Shown here piece after piece: positions 16,694 to 25,129 of a DNA stretch of 38,140 nucleotides. Position numbers and translations under genes: made by a program. A model generated the notes under the pieces. That model did no database searches. It saw nothing but the letters and a program-made list of their open reading frames with translations, and was not told the DNA's origin. Source of the stretch: Pilimelia columellifera (GTDB taxonomy: Bacteria; Actinomycetota; Actinomycetes; Mycobacteriales; Micromonosporaceae); the NCBI RefSeq assembly GCF_039532605.1, contig NZ_BAAARY010000022.1, positions 1 through 38,140 of the forward strand, read 5' to 3'. Within the stretch, counting starts at the first letter, position 1; each line of letters starts with the position of its first letter.

Positions 16694-18454
16694 ATGCCGA
16701 CCCTGCGTATCGCCCTGGCCCAGGTCAACCCCACGGTCGGGGACCTCGCCGGCAACGCCGCCCTCGTCCGTCAGGGGGCCCGTCGGGCCGCCGAGGCCGG
16801 GGCCGGGCTGGTGGTGTTCCCGGAGATGGTCCTCACCGGGTACCCGGTCGAGGACCTGGTCTTCCGCGGCTCGTTCGTCGCGGCGTCCCAGCAGGCGCTG
16901 CGTCAGCTCGCCCTTGACCTGGACGCCGACGGGCTCGGCGGCCTGCCGGTCGTGGTCGGCTACCTCGACGCGGAGCCGGCACAGGACCGCCGCAACACCG
17001 CGGCGGTCCTGTGCGGCGGCCAGCCGGTGGCCCGCTACTTCAAGCACCACCTGCCCAACTACGGCGTCTTCGACGAGGACCGCTACTTCACCCCGGGCAG
17101 CACCATGACCGTCATCCGGATGCCGGTGGACGGCGCGAAGGTCGACATCGCCCTCACCATCTGCGAGGACCTGTGGCAGGCCGGCGGGCCGTTCACCGTC
17201 GCCCGCGAGGCCGGCGTGGGCCTGGTCCTGAGCCTCAACGGCTCCCCGTACGAGCTGGACAAGGACGACGTGCGGCTGCCGCTGGTGCAGCGCCGGGCGG
17301 CGGAGGCCGGGGCCACCGTCGCGTACGTCAACCTGATCGGCGGCCAGGACGAACTGGTGTTCGACGGCGACTCGATGATCGTGACCGCGGCCGGCGAGCT
17401 GCTGGCCCGGGCCCCGCAGTTCGTCGACCACCTGCTTGTCCACGACCTGGAGGTTCCGGCCGTCGCCGCCGAGCCGCCGGCCACGCCGCAGGTGATGTCG
17501 CCGGGCGCGGCGATGCGGGTGCACCGGGTGGACATCAGTCAGCGGGTGGCGACGCCGCCGGGGCCGGGCGGCGACGCGGCACACGCGGGGGTGGCCGAAC
17601 GTGCGGGCGACGAGGCCGAGGTGTGGCAGGCGTTGGTGCTGGGACTGCGCGACTACGTCGGCAAGAACGGGTTCCGGTCGGTGACCCTCGGACTGTCCGG
17701 CGGCATCGACTCGGCCGTGGTGGCCGCCATCGCCGTCGACGCGCTCGGGCCGAGCGGGGTCGTCGGGGTCTCGATGCCCAGCGGGCACTCGTCGGACCAT
17801 TCCCGCGACGACGCCGCCGATCTGGCCGCCCGCACCGGCCTGGACTACCGCACCGAACCGATCCAGGAGATGGTCGACGCGTTCCTGGCGAATCTGTCGC
17901 TGTCCGGGCTGGCCGTGGAGAATCTTCAGGCGCGGGTTCGTGGGGTGATCCTCATGGCGCTGTCCAACCAGGAGGGGCGCCTGGTCCTCACCACCGGGAA
18001 CAAGAGCGAGCTGGCGGTGGGCTACTCCACCCTCTACGGGGACTCGGTCGGCGGCTTCAACCCGCTCAAGGACGTCCCGAAGTCGATGGTGTGGCAGCTG
18101 GCCCGGTGGCGCAACGCGGCGGCCGTCGAGCGGGGTCAGACGCCGCCGATCCCGGAGCGTTCCATCCTGAAACCGCCGAGCGCCGAGCTGCGCCCCGGCC
18201 AGCTCGACACCGACTCGCTGCCGGACTACGACGTCCTCGACGCGATCCTGGCCGGGTATGTCGACGGCGATCTCGGCCGCGACGAGCTGTTGGCCGCCGG
18301 CCACGACCCGGCGACCGTGGACCGCGTGCTGCGCCTGGTGGATCTGGCCGAGCACAAACGCCGTCAGTCCGCGCCCGGCACCAAGATTTCGATCAAGGCG
18401 TTCGGGCGGGACCGACGGCTCCCCATCACCAACCGGTTCCGCGACGGGGGTTGA
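16694..18454 (+). CDS. nadE: Glutamine-dependent NAD+ synthetase
   Basis: A 586-residue two-domain enzyme converting nicotinic acid adenine dinucleotide to NAD+ with ATP, using ammonia released from glutamine. The N-terminal nitrilase-type amidase has the triad E44 (FPEMVLTGYP), K117 (FKHHLPNYG) and C157 (TICEDLW). The C-terminal synthetase has the PP-loop SGGIDSA near residues 335-341, followed by HSSDHS and TTGNKSELAVGY. Length and domain order match the actinobacterial/eukaryotic long NadE. GGGGAG ends directly at the ATG; no better in-frame start is seen. It is divergent from glnA2, and its use of glutamine as nitrogen donor fits the neighbourhood. Linker residues about 260-305 are less conserved. 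Confidence 0.95.
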   Translation: MPTLRIALAQVNPTVGDLAGNAALVRQGARRAAEAGAGLVVFPEMVLTGYPVEDLVFRGSFVAASQQALRQLALDLDADGLGGLPVVVGYLDAEPAQDRRNTAAVLCGGQPVARYFKHHLPNYGVFDEDRYFTPGSTMTVIRMPVDGAKVDIALTICEDLWQAGGPFTVAREAGVGLVLSLNGSPYELDKDDVRLPLVQRRAAEAGATVAYVNLIGGQDELVFDGDSMIVTAAGELLARAPQFVDHLLVHDLEVPAVAAEPPATPQVMSPGAAMRVHRVDISQRVATPPGPGGDAAHAGVAERAGDEAEVWQALVLGLRDYVGKNGFRSVTLGLSGGIDSAVVAAIAVDALGPSGVVGVSMPSGHSSDHSRDDAADLAARTGLDYRTEPIQEMVDAFLANLSLSGLAVENLQARVRGVILMALSNQEGRLVLTTGNKSELAVGYSTLYGDSVGGFNPLKDVPKSMVWQLARWRNAAAVERGQTPPIPERSILKPPSAELRPGQLDTDSLPDYDVLDAILAGYVDGDLGRDELLAAGHDPATVDRVLRLVDLAEHKRRQSAPGTKISIKAFGRDRRLPITNRFRDGG

Positions 18455-18512
18455 CGTCCCGGCGTGACTCGACGGCGCCATCGGTGGTGGCGTCCCCGGG
18501 CCGACCGGCGGG

Positions 18513-18683
18513 TCAGCGGCGGCGGTTGTAACGCCAGCCGGCGCCGATCCCGGTCATCGAGAGCGCGACGCACATAAGGCCGGCGAGCATCAGCACGGTC
18601 GGGGTCAGCGGGCCGAGCGCGGTGCCGACGAGCTGGAGCAGCAACGCCAGGCCGAAAAGGACAGCGGCGATGATGGCGAACAT
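18513..18683 (-). CDS. Small membrane protein, 56 residues
   Basis: This short gene encodes MFAIIAAVLFGLALLLQ followed by a second hydrophobic segment and a basic tail ending WRYNRRR. The two helices (about residues 2-20 and 27-47) form a hairpin with the Arg tail inside. Support comes from a canonical GGAGG six bases before the ATG at 18683, near-complete G/C at third positions, and resemblance to short two-helix proteins that are widespread in actinobacteria. It is convergent with nadE and divergent from the DUF2243 gene. Function is unknown. Confidence 0.8.
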   Translation of the reverse strand: MFAIIAAVLFGLALLLQLVGTALGPLTPTVLMLAGLMCVALSMTGIGAGWRYNRRR

Positions 18684-18724
18684 GGTGACCTCCAGCGGGT
18701 GGGAAACAGTGACAGCGCGCTATG

Positions 18725-18812
18725 CCCGGTCCTGACTGCCGGGAAACACGGGGCGGATCCCGCTACCGGGTCGCCAGCGGCAGGCGACCAGCCCCGGTTT
18801 GCCGGACCGGGG
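18725..18812 (+). promoter_or_regulatory. Leader region with short hairpins before DUF2243-ctaG
   Basis: The 180-base gap before the DUF2243 gene holds CCCGG-n9-CCGGG (18725-18743) and CCCCGGT-n7-ACCGGGG (18792-18812). The hairpins could be an attenuator or merely GC-rich chance structure. I do not recognise a known riboswitch here. Confidence 0.25.
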
Positions 18813-18863
18813 TCGGGGAAAGCATCAGGTGGTCACACACGTTCGAGTAGCGAGAAGGTCCAG

Positions 18864-19355
18864 ATGAGATCTGACGACCAGCGCGGACCCGATCGGCCGG
18901 TTCCGCAGGCACGGACGTCGATGCTGGCCGCCGGGGTGATCGGCGCGGCGGTGATGGCGGCGGTCGACGAGATCGTGTTCCACCAGATCCTGGGTTGGCA
19001 CCACTTCTATGACAGGTCGACTCCCGCGGTCGGCTTGTTGTCCGATGGGCTGCTGCACGCCGCCGAGTTGCTCGCGCTCGTCGGCGGGTTCTTCTGGTTC
19101 GCCGACCTACGCCGCCGCCAGGGGTGGCGCCGTCTGGCCGGCTGGGGCGGCGCTCTCGCGGGCGCCGGCGCGTTCCAGCTCTTCGACGGGCTGGTCGACC
19201 ACAAGGTGCTGCGGTTGCACCAGATTCGCTATGGGGTGCACCTGTTGCCGTACGACATCGTCTGGAACGTCGCCGGGGCGTTGCTCCTGTTCGCCGGCGT
19301 TATCGTGCTCGGCCGGGCGCGGGCGAACGGCCGGGAAGCGCCGCGCCGGCGGTGA
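18864..19355 (+). CDS. DUF2243 family membrane protein
   Basis: A 163-residue protein with four predicted membrane helices and many conserved His. Characteristic motifs are DEIVFHQILGWHHFYD, DGLLHA and FDGLVDHKVLRLHQIR, which define DUF2243. The family is usually encoded next to a CtaG-type oxidase assembly protein, as it is here. The His-rich membrane motifs suggest binding of copper or haem, but that is inference. The ATG at 18864 is preceded by GAGAAGG at suitable spacing. The following gene starts two bases after this stop, so the two are translationally coupled. Confidence 0.85.
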   Translation: MRSDDQRGPDRPVPQARTSMLAAGVIGAAVMAAVDEIVFHQILGWHHFYDRSTPAVGLLSDGLLHAAELLALVGGFFWFADLRRRQGWRRLAGWGGALAGAGAFQLFDGLVDHKVLRLHQIRYGVHLLPYDIVWNVAGALLLFAGVIVLGRARANGREAPRRR

Positions 19356-19357
19356 CA

Positions 19358-20191
19358 ATGCCCGCCCACCCCGATCACGCGGCCGGCGTTGGCCTGGGAC
19401 CCCTGCTGCTGGTGTGGTTGCTCGCCGACATCTACGTCCTGGCCGCCGCCAGCGATCGGCGGGGCTGGAGCGGCTGGCGGACGACGGCCTGGCTGACCGG
19501 CTGCGCGGTGCTCGCGGTCGCCCTCTCCCCCTTGTCGGGGCCTCCTGGCGATCCGCGCGCGCACATGGCACAGCACCTGCTGTTGGGGATGCTAGCTCCC
19601 TTCGCCCTCGCGCTGGGCGCCCCGGTGACGCTGCTGCTGCGCACGGCGCCGCCCCTGCGCCGTCCGGTGACGCGGATCCTGCGTTGGGCGCCGATGCGCC
19701 TGCTGGCGCATCCGGCGACCGCCGCGGTGTTGACCACCGGCGGGCTGGCGGCGGTGATGCTCACCCCGCTGTACGCGGCAGCGGAGCGGCACCCGGCGCT
19801 GCACGACGCCCTGCACCTGCACTACCTGGCCGCCGGGTATCTGTTCGCCTGGGCTGTGGCCGGCCCGGATCCCGCACCCCGGCGACCGGCCCTGGCCGTG
19901 CGGGCGGGCGCGCTGCTGGCCGCCGCCGCGGGACACGCGGTGCTGGCCAAGCACCTCTACGCCCACGCCGGCGACCTCCCGCCGGGCGCGGGACACCCGG
20001 CTGAGGCGGCGCGCGCGGCCGCCAAACTCATGTACTACGGCGGCGACGCCGCCGAGCTGCTGTTGGCACTCGCGATGTTCGCCGGCTGGTACCGCCACAG
20101 CGGCCGCCGGTTGGCCCGACAGCGCCGCCAGCCCTCCACCGTCGAAGCGCAGACCGGCGGCGGCATCAGGGCTCTGAGTCGAGGAAGATGA
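19358..20191 (+). CDS. CtaG-like cytochrome c oxidase assembly protein (caa3 type)
   Basis: A 277-residue membrane protein of the caa3_CtaG family, which helps deliver copper to cytochrome oxidase. Seven or so hydrophobic segments are visible. Conserved His motifs are HMAQHLLLGMLAP near residues 69-81 and LHDALHLHYLAAGYLF near the middle, with H-x-K/Y patterns further on (HAVLAKHLY, MYYGGDAAE). The ATG at 19358 directly follows the DUF2243 stop, so the two genes form an operon. It converges on the first RCC1 gene with an 11-base gap. The oxidase subunits themselves are not in the window. Confidence 0.88.
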   Translation: MPAHPDHAAGVGLGPLLLVWLLADIYVLAAASDRRGWSGWRTTAWLTGCAVLAVALSPLSGPPGDPRAHMAQHLLLGMLAPFALALGAPVTLLLRTAPPLRRPVTRILRWAPMRLLAHPATAAVLTTGGLAAVMLTPLYAAAERHPALHDALHLHYLAAGYLFAWAVAGPDPAPRRPALAVRAGALLAAAAGHAVLAKHLYAHAGDLPPGAGHPAEAARAAAKLMYYGGDAAELLLALAMFAGWYRHSGRRLARQRRQPSTVEAQTGGGIRALSRGR

Positions 20192-20202
20192 CCCGTCTGC
20201 CG

Positions 20203-21492
20203 CTAGCCGATGGCGAAGGTGGTGTGGCTGCCGCTGCCGCCGGCGTAGACGGTGCCGGTGCGGCTGGGGACGAGTTTCGGGGTGGTCTCGTCCCCAGTGT
20301 CGCCCTGGCCGAGTTGGCCGTAGGGGTTGTCGCCCCAGCAGTAGATGTCGCGGTTGGTGCGGTTGGCGCAGGTGAACTCGTTCCCGGGGGTGACCTTCGC
20401 CCAGTCGGTGGCGGACCCGACCTGGTTGGGCGAGGTTTGGTCGCCGGTGCTGCCGAGGCCGAGTTCGTAGGTGTCGTTGAGGCCCCAGCACCACAGCGTT
20501 CCGGTCTTGAGGCCGCAGGTGTGGTCACGGCCGGCGGCGATGTACGTCCAGGTGGTGAGGGCGCCGACCTGGGCGGGGGTCTGGGCGGTGGTGTAGTTGC
20601 CGCGACCGAGTTGGCCGGAGTCGCTCAGGCCCCAGCAGTAGAGGGTGCCGCCGCTGCGCCGGGCGCAGGCGTGTTGCCGGCCGAGGGTGATGTGGGTGTG
20701 GGTGGTGTTGCTGCTGGTGGTTATCGGCAGATCCTGGTTCGCGGTGTTGGAGTTGCCGAGTTTGTAGTTGATGCCCTCGCCCCAGCAGTACACGGCGCCG
20801 CCGCGGATGCCGCAGGTCTGGACGTTGGCAGCGCCGATATCGGTCCAGTTGGTGGCCACGCCGACCTGTTGCGGGGTGTTGTAGGCGGTGTAGTTGTTCT
20901 GACCGAGCTGCCCGAAGTCGTTCTGGCCCCAGCACCACAGGCTACCGGCGGTCTTGACCCCGCAGCTGTGGTAGCCGCCGGTGGCAATCTGGGTCCACGC
21001 CCCGGCGATCTGCACCGGCGACGAGGTGTTGGTGTTGTTCCCCCGGCCGAGTTGACCCTGGTTGTTGCTGCCCCAGCACCACAGCGTGTCATCGGTGCGG
21101 AGGGCGCAGGTGTGCCCGGTGGCTGCGTCGTCGGCTGGCTGGTTCGATGTCGCGGCCGATGTCCAGGTCGTCACAGAGCCCACCTGTAGCGGGCTGGTCC
21201 TGGGGCTGGTGGTGTTGCCGAGACCGATCTGGCCGGTGGTGTTGTCGCCCCAGCCGTAGAGGCCGCCGGCGGTGAAGTTCACCGCCGCGCCGAACGCGCT
21301 ACCGGCGTTGGTGGTCTTCTGGGAGAACGCCGCCGCCACGGCCCGGAGGTTGCCGCCGAACGCAACCAGCAGGATCCCGCACAGCAGGACCAGGCACATC
21401 CGAACGGGCGCCGCCCGCCCGCCAGTGGCCCTGCCGTGCCCAGCTGTTTCGTTGTCGTCCGTGTCGTTCCTGACCGCGCCATCGTCCTGCAT
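20203..21492 (-). CDS. Secreted RCC1-repeat beta-propeller protein (copy 1)
   Basis: A 429-residue exported protein. A hydrophobic signal/anchor segment spans about residues 30-55, followed by AAFSQKTTNAGSAF, which resembles the mature N-terminus of SipW-dependent TasA/camelysin-type proteins. The rest is RCC1-type repeats of about 50 residues, with the pattern H-T-C-x(8-10)-W-C-W-G...GQLG-x-G...P-x-Q-V. Seven blades can be counted, and the last short strand (HTTFAIG) would close the ring with the first blade (GLYGWGDN). Paired Cys in six blades suggest disulfides. The ATG at 21492 follows GGGGGCGGG; an ATG at 21504 is an alternative start. A paralogue lies at 28585-29796. Ligand or partner is unknown. 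Confidence 0.85.
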   Translation of the reverse strand: MQDDGAVRNDTDDNETAGHGRATGGRAAPVRMCLVLLCGILLVAFGGNLRAVAAAFSQKTTNAGSAFGAAVNFTAGGLYGWGDNTTGQIGLGNTTSPRTSPLQVGSVTTWTSAATSNQPADDAATGHTCALRTDDTLWCWGSNNQGQLGRGNNTNTSSPVQIAGAWTQIATGGYHSCGVKTAGSLWCWGQNDFGQLGQNNYTAYNTPQQVGVATNWTDIGAANVQTCGIRGGAVYCWGEGINYKLGNSNTANQDLPITTSSNTTHTHITLGRQHACARRSGGTLYCWGLSDSGQLGRGNYTTAQTPAQVGALTTWTYIAAGRDHTCGLKTGTLWCWGLNDTYELGLGSTGDQTSPNQVGSATDWAKVTPGNEFTCANRTNRDIYCWGDNPYGQLGQGDTGDETTPKLVPSRTGTVYAGGSGSHTTFAIG

Positions 21493-21650
21493 ACCCGCCC
21501 CCATCGGCCTGCTGATCGACCAGATCTACGGCGATCTGAGCCAACGCGGTTCCCGGAGACTGAACGCCCACTGCCTCTGCGCTCGGCTGACGCGGGCCAT
21601 CCGTCTGGATCGTGTTTGCCGCCGTACCCCCACGGGGCATCACCCCGGCC

Positions 21651-22472
21651 ATGACCACCGCGACTGACATCGAACACGCGGCCACCCGCGCCGCCCACCA
21701 CCCGTGGCTGGTCGGCCTGACCCGGGCCGGTCTGGCCGGCTTCGGCCTGCTGCACCTGCTCGTGGCGTGGCTGGCGTGGCGCATCGCGGCCGGGGCGCCG
21801 GCGGACGCCGGCGACCAGAGCGGGGCGTTCCGGGCGCTGGCCGGCCAACCGTACGGGCGGGTTCTCGTCGCCGCCATCGGCGTCGGCCTGCTGGTCATGG
21901 TCAGCTGGCAGACGCTTGAGGCCACGGTCGGGCACCATGACCAGGACGGCGGACGACGGGTCGTCGAACGCCTCGTCTCGGCCGGCCGTGCCGTGGTCTA
22001 CCTGTACCTGGCGATCACGGCGGGCAAGGTGGTGCTGCGGGTCGCCTCGTCCAGCGCCGACCAGCAGCAGGCGACCAGCGGCGAGCTGATGTCCCACGAC
22101 GGCGGACGCTGGCTGGTCGGGGCCGGCGGCGTCGCGCTCGCGCTCGTCGGGCTCGGGTTGGTCGTCCACGGCGTGAGCCGCGGTTTCGAGGACCATCTCG
22201 ACACCGGTCGGATGTCGGCGACCGAACAGGGAACGGCACGGGTGTTGGGCGTCCTCGGCTACGCGGCCAAGGGCGTCGCGTACGGCATCGCCGGCGTGCT
22301 GCTCACCGCCGCCGCCGTGACCTTCGACCCGGGCAAGGCCCGGGGCCTCGACGCCGCCCTGCGTGCCCTGGCCGAACAGCCGCACGGCGGCCTGCTCCTG
22401 GGGGCGGTGGCCGCAGGTCTGGCCGCCTACGCCGGGCACTGCTTCGTCCAGGCCCGATACCGCAGGATGTGA
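21651..22472 (+). CDS. DUF1206 family membrane protein
   Basis: A 273-residue protein made of three similar two-helix units (helices at about residues 18-43/62-85, 99-120/141-165 and 190-218/240-262). This is the architecture of DUF1206, a family of unknown function. The first unit has GLTRAGLAGFGLLHLLVAW and the third GVLGYAAKGVAYGIAGVLL, showing the internal repeat. The ATG at 21651 begins the family-like sequence; a GTG at 21612 in the same frame is possible, and neither has a clear ribosome binding site. It is divergent from RCC1 copy 1 and 107 bases upstream of panB. Confidence 0.82.
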   Translation: MTTATDIEHAATRAAHHPWLVGLTRAGLAGFGLLHLLVAWLAWRIAAGAPADAGDQSGAFRALAGQPYGRVLVAAIGVGLLVMVSWQTLEATVGHHDQDGGRRVVERLVSAGRAVVYLYLAITAGKVVLRVASSSADQQQATSGELMSHDGGRWLVGAGGVALALVGLGLVVHGVSRGFEDHLDTGRMSATEQGTARVLGVLGYAAKGVAYGIAGVLLTAAAVTFDPGKARGLDAALRALAEQPHGGLLLGAVAAGLAAYAGHCFVQARYRRM

Positions 22473-22579
22473 CGAACTGGCGCATCGGGCGGCCAGCGGC
22501 CCACGGCGACGGCGTGTAAGGATCGGCGGTAGACCCGGGGACCGCGCTCCAGCGGCCCCGAGGCGAGAGGAGAACCGTC

Positions 22580-23410
22580 ATGTCCGACATCCAGGCCCTG
22601 TACGGCGGGCCCGCCACCAGACGCATCCGGATCGGCGATCTACGCGCGGCCAAGGATCGCGGCGAGAAGTGGGCCATGCTCACCTCGTACGACCAGTACA
22701 CCGCCGGCCTGTTCGACGCCGCCGGAATCCCGGTGCTGCTGGTGGGCGACTCGGCCGCCAACAACGTCTTCGGCCACGACAGCACGTTGCCGATCACCGT
22801 CGACGAGCTGTTGCCGATCGTGCGGGCGGTAGTCCGGTCCACCCGGCACGCGCTCGTCGTCGGCGACCTGCCGTTCGGCTCGTACGAGGAGGGCCCGACC
22901 CAGGCCATCCGCACGGCGGTGCGGTTCATGAAGGAGACCGGCTGTCACGCGGTCAAGCTAGAGGGCGGCGTTCGGGTCGCCGAGCAGATCGCCGCGATCG
23001 TCCGGGCCGGCGTCCCGGTGATGGGCCACATCGGATTCACCCCCCAGCGCGAGCACCAGCTCGGCGGGTACAAGGTCCAGGGCCGCGGCGACCAGGCCGA
23101 CGAGGTGCTCGCCGACGCCCGCGCGGTAGCGGAGGCGGGCGCGTTCAGCGTCGTCCTGGAGATGGTTCCCGGGGAGGTCGCGCAACGGGTCACCAAGGAG
23201 TTGGCGATCCCCACCATCGGCATCGGCGCCGGCGTCGGCGCGGACGCGCAGGTGCTCGTCTGGCAGGACCTGGCCGGGCTGCGCGGCGGGGCGGCGCCCC
23301 GGTTCGTCAAGCGCTACGCCGACCTGGCCGGCGAGCTGACCACCGCTGTGCGCGCGTTCGCCGCCGAGGTCCGCGACGGCGCCTTCCCCGGGCCGGAGCA
23401 CACCTTCTGA
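22580..23410 (+). CDS. panB: 3-methyl-2-oxobutanoate hydroxymethyltransferase PanB
   Basis: A 276-residue TIM-barrel enzyme that transfers a hydroxymethyl group from methylenetetrahydrofolate to 2-oxoisovalerate, forming ketopantoate, the first committed step of pantothenate and CoA synthesis. Metal-binding aspartates are in LLVGDSAANNVFG and VVGDLPFGSYE. VKLEGG, MGHIGFTPQ and the catalytic VVLEMVP glutamate are in their usual order, as is IGIGAG near the end. AGAGGAG ends nine bases before the ATG. It is convergent with the S41 peptidase gene. Its position near glnA2/glnE matches actinobacterial synteny. No panC or panD is present. Confidence 0.97.
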   Translation: MSDIQALYGGPATRRIRIGDLRAAKDRGEKWAMLTSYDQYTAGLFDAAGIPVLLVGDSAANNVFGHDSTLPITVDELLPIVRAVVRSTRHALVVGDLPFGSYEEGPTQAIRTAVRFMKETGCHAVKLEGGVRVAEQIAAIVRAGVPVMGHIGFTPQREHQLGGYKVQGRGDQADEVLADARAVAEAGAFSVVLEMVPGEVAQRVTKELAIPTIGIGAGVGADAQVLVWQDLAGLRGGAAPRFVKRYADLAGELTTAVRAFAAEVRDGAFPGPEHTF

Positions 23411-23431
23411 CGCGAGGCGTCTGACCGACCG

Positions 23432-24319
23432 TCAGCGGGCGGCGTGGGCGAGTTGGACCGCGGTGGTCTCAGCCTCGGCGGCGGGGACCTCGACGTCGGG
23501 CCGCACGCCCACGCCCTCCCAGTTCGCTCCGGTGACCGGATTGACCGACCGGCCCACCGGCAGCATCAGCTCGTGCTGTGGGTCCAGCCACACCCGGTCG
23601 GTGGGGTGGGCGCCGCCACGCGTGCGCTCCCCCACCACCGTCGCCCGGCCCATCGCCTGGAGGTTGTACGCGACCTCCTCGGCGCCGGAGAAGGTCTCCG
23701 GACCGGTCAGCACCCACACTGGCCGGTCCAGGAAGGGTGGCGCCGGCAGCCAGGGGGTCGTCCAGAACTGGCGGCTCACGCCGTCGCCGGAATGAACGGT
23801 GTTGACATGGGTGGACGGCGCCGGCAGCAGGTAACTGCACACCAACGCCGCGCCCTCGGGGGTTCCGCCGGGGTTGGTCCGCAGGTCCAGCAGCAACGCC
23901 GACGCCCCGGCCACCAGCTGGAACGCCGCCGCCAGGTCAGCGCCCACCCACTGCGGCGGGCCGACCTGGGTCAGCTCGACGAGCGCCACGCCCGCCCCGA
24001 GCGTCTGGACCCGCCGCACCCCGCCGGCGCCGCGGCGCAGCTTCTCCCGGTAGCGGCGCTCGCTCTCGGCCGCCGCGACGACCGGGTCGGCGACTGGGCG
24101 CTCCCGCCAGCGCAGCCGCAGGTGGTGGTCGGCGCAGCCGGCGAACATGTCGGCTGTCACCTGTTCGCCCAGGGTCGGGCCGGCGAGCTGATCGTAGGCG
24201 CCGGCGGCGGCACGGGCGCGCAGCTCGGCCGCGAGCGCCGTCCCGGCCTCCGGAAACACGTACCGCCCGGCGACGGCGACGGCGACCGCCTCGACGACCG
24301 CCGCTGGGCTCAGCACCAT
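23432..24319 (-). CDS. S41 family peptidase, no signal peptide
   Basis: A 295-residue protein of the tail-specific/IRBP-like S41 fold. The N-terminal helical part (about residues 1-90) is followed by the catalytic core: LLLDLRTNPGG, then the nucleophile S211 in GPETFSGAEE, and GERTRGGAHP. No signal peptide or PDZ domain is seen, so it should be cytoplasmic, like some small IRBP-type S41 hydrolases. The ATG at 24319 follows the stop of the BtuF-like gene by ten bases on the same strand, suggesting an operon. Substrate is unknown. Confidence 0.88.
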   Translation of the reverse strand: MVLSPAAVVEAVAVAVAGRYVFPEAGTALAAELRARAAAGAYDQLAGPTLGEQVTADMFAGCADHHLRLRWRERPVADPVVAAAESERRYREKLRRGAGGVRRVQTLGAGVALVELTQVGPPQWVGADLAAAFQLVAGASALLLDLRTNPGGTPEGAALVCSYLLPAPSTHVNTVHSGDGVSRQFWTTPWLPAPPFLDRPVWVLTGPETFSGAEEVAYNLQAMGRATVVGERTRGGAHPTDRVWLDPQHELMLPVGRSVNPVTGANWEGVGVRPDVEVPAAEAETTAVQLAHAAR

Positions 24320-24329
24320 GCCGGCAAGC

Positions 24330-25091
24330 CTACGGCCGGCTGGCGGTGACGGTAGCCGCCAGCTGGGCCCGCAGCACCTCGGGCGCCGTCACCAGGCTCG
24401 GCCCGTACCAGGTGAGGTGGCGGCCGGACACCAGGGCACAGGGCTGGCCGGGGAACGCCTCGGGCCCGTCGGCGGCGGTGAACGCGTACGGCTCGTCGGG
24501 CAGCACCACGAGGTCGGCGCCGGCGACGAGCGCGGGCAGGGTGGGACGGGGGTACGGCTCGGACGCGTCGGCGTGCCGGTTGGCGTAGCCGAGACGGCGC
24601 AGGACGTCGCCGGCGAAGGTCCCGCCGCCGAGGACCACCCACGGCCGCCGCCACACCGGCACGACGACGGTGGCGACGACCGGCGGCGGCGGGCCGGCCC
24701 AGCTCCGCCCGGCCTCGGCGAGCCAGGCTGGCGCCGGGCGGTCGAGCAGGGCGAACATGGTCGCCAGCGTGTCCAACGCGGCAGGGACGCCACGCGGGTA
24801 GGTCACCCACACGGGGACCCCGGCGGCGCGCAGCGCGGCGACGTCCTGCGGGCGGTTCTCCTCAACGTTGGCCAGGACCAGATCGGGAGTGACGGCGAGC
24901 ACTGCCGCGACGTCGGGGTACTTGGTCCCACCGACCCGGGCGACGTCCAGGCCGGCGGGGCACGCGCAGTAGTCGGTGGCGCCGACCAGAAGGTCGGCGG
25001 CGGTGACCGCCACCGCCTCGGTCAACGACGGGACCAGCGACACCACCCGCCGGGGCGGGCGGGCCAGCGTGGGTAGCTCAGCGACGGTCAC
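24330..25091 (-). CDS. BtuF-like helical-backbone metal receptor without signal peptide
   Basis: A 253-residue protein with the two-lobe pattern of cobalamin/iron-siderophore binding proteins: VVSLVPSLTEAV at the start, VGGTKYPDVAAVLAVTPDLVLAN, a central helix, then GADLVVLPDEPYAF. It lacks a signal peptide and a lipobox and has no ABC permease or ATPase neighbours, so it is a cytoplasmic relative rather than a transport receptor. The GTG at 25091 is chosen because the family sequence begins there and a weak -10-like CACAAT lies seven bases upstream. It is followed ten bases later by the S41 peptidase gene, apparently in one operon. Confidence 0.82.
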   Translation of the reverse strand: MTVAELPTLARPPRRVVSLVPSLTEAVAVTAADLLVGATDYCACPAGLDVARVGGTKYPDVAAVLAVTPDLVLANVEENRPQDVAALRAAGVPVWVTYPRGVPAALDTLATMFALLDRPAPAWLAEAGRSWAGPPPPVVATVVVPVWRRPWVVLGGGTFAGDVLRRLGYANRHADASEPYPRPTLPALVAGADLVVLPDEPYAFTAADGPEAFPGQPCALVSGRHLTWYGPSLVTAPEVLRAQLAATVTASRP

Positions 25092-25129
25092 GGACCGGAT
25101 TGTGCCGCACCGGTCCCGCGCGGTCGCGG

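Noticed and set aside
18468..18497. Terminator hairpin between nadE and the 56-residue gene
   Set aside because: The best pairing (GACGGCGCCA with TGGTGGCGTC) has mismatches and is too weak to call.
18684..18863. Cobalamin or other known riboswitch upstream of DUF2243
   Set aside because: GC-rich hairpins are present, but the conserved cobalamin B12-box and other class-specific motifs were not found.
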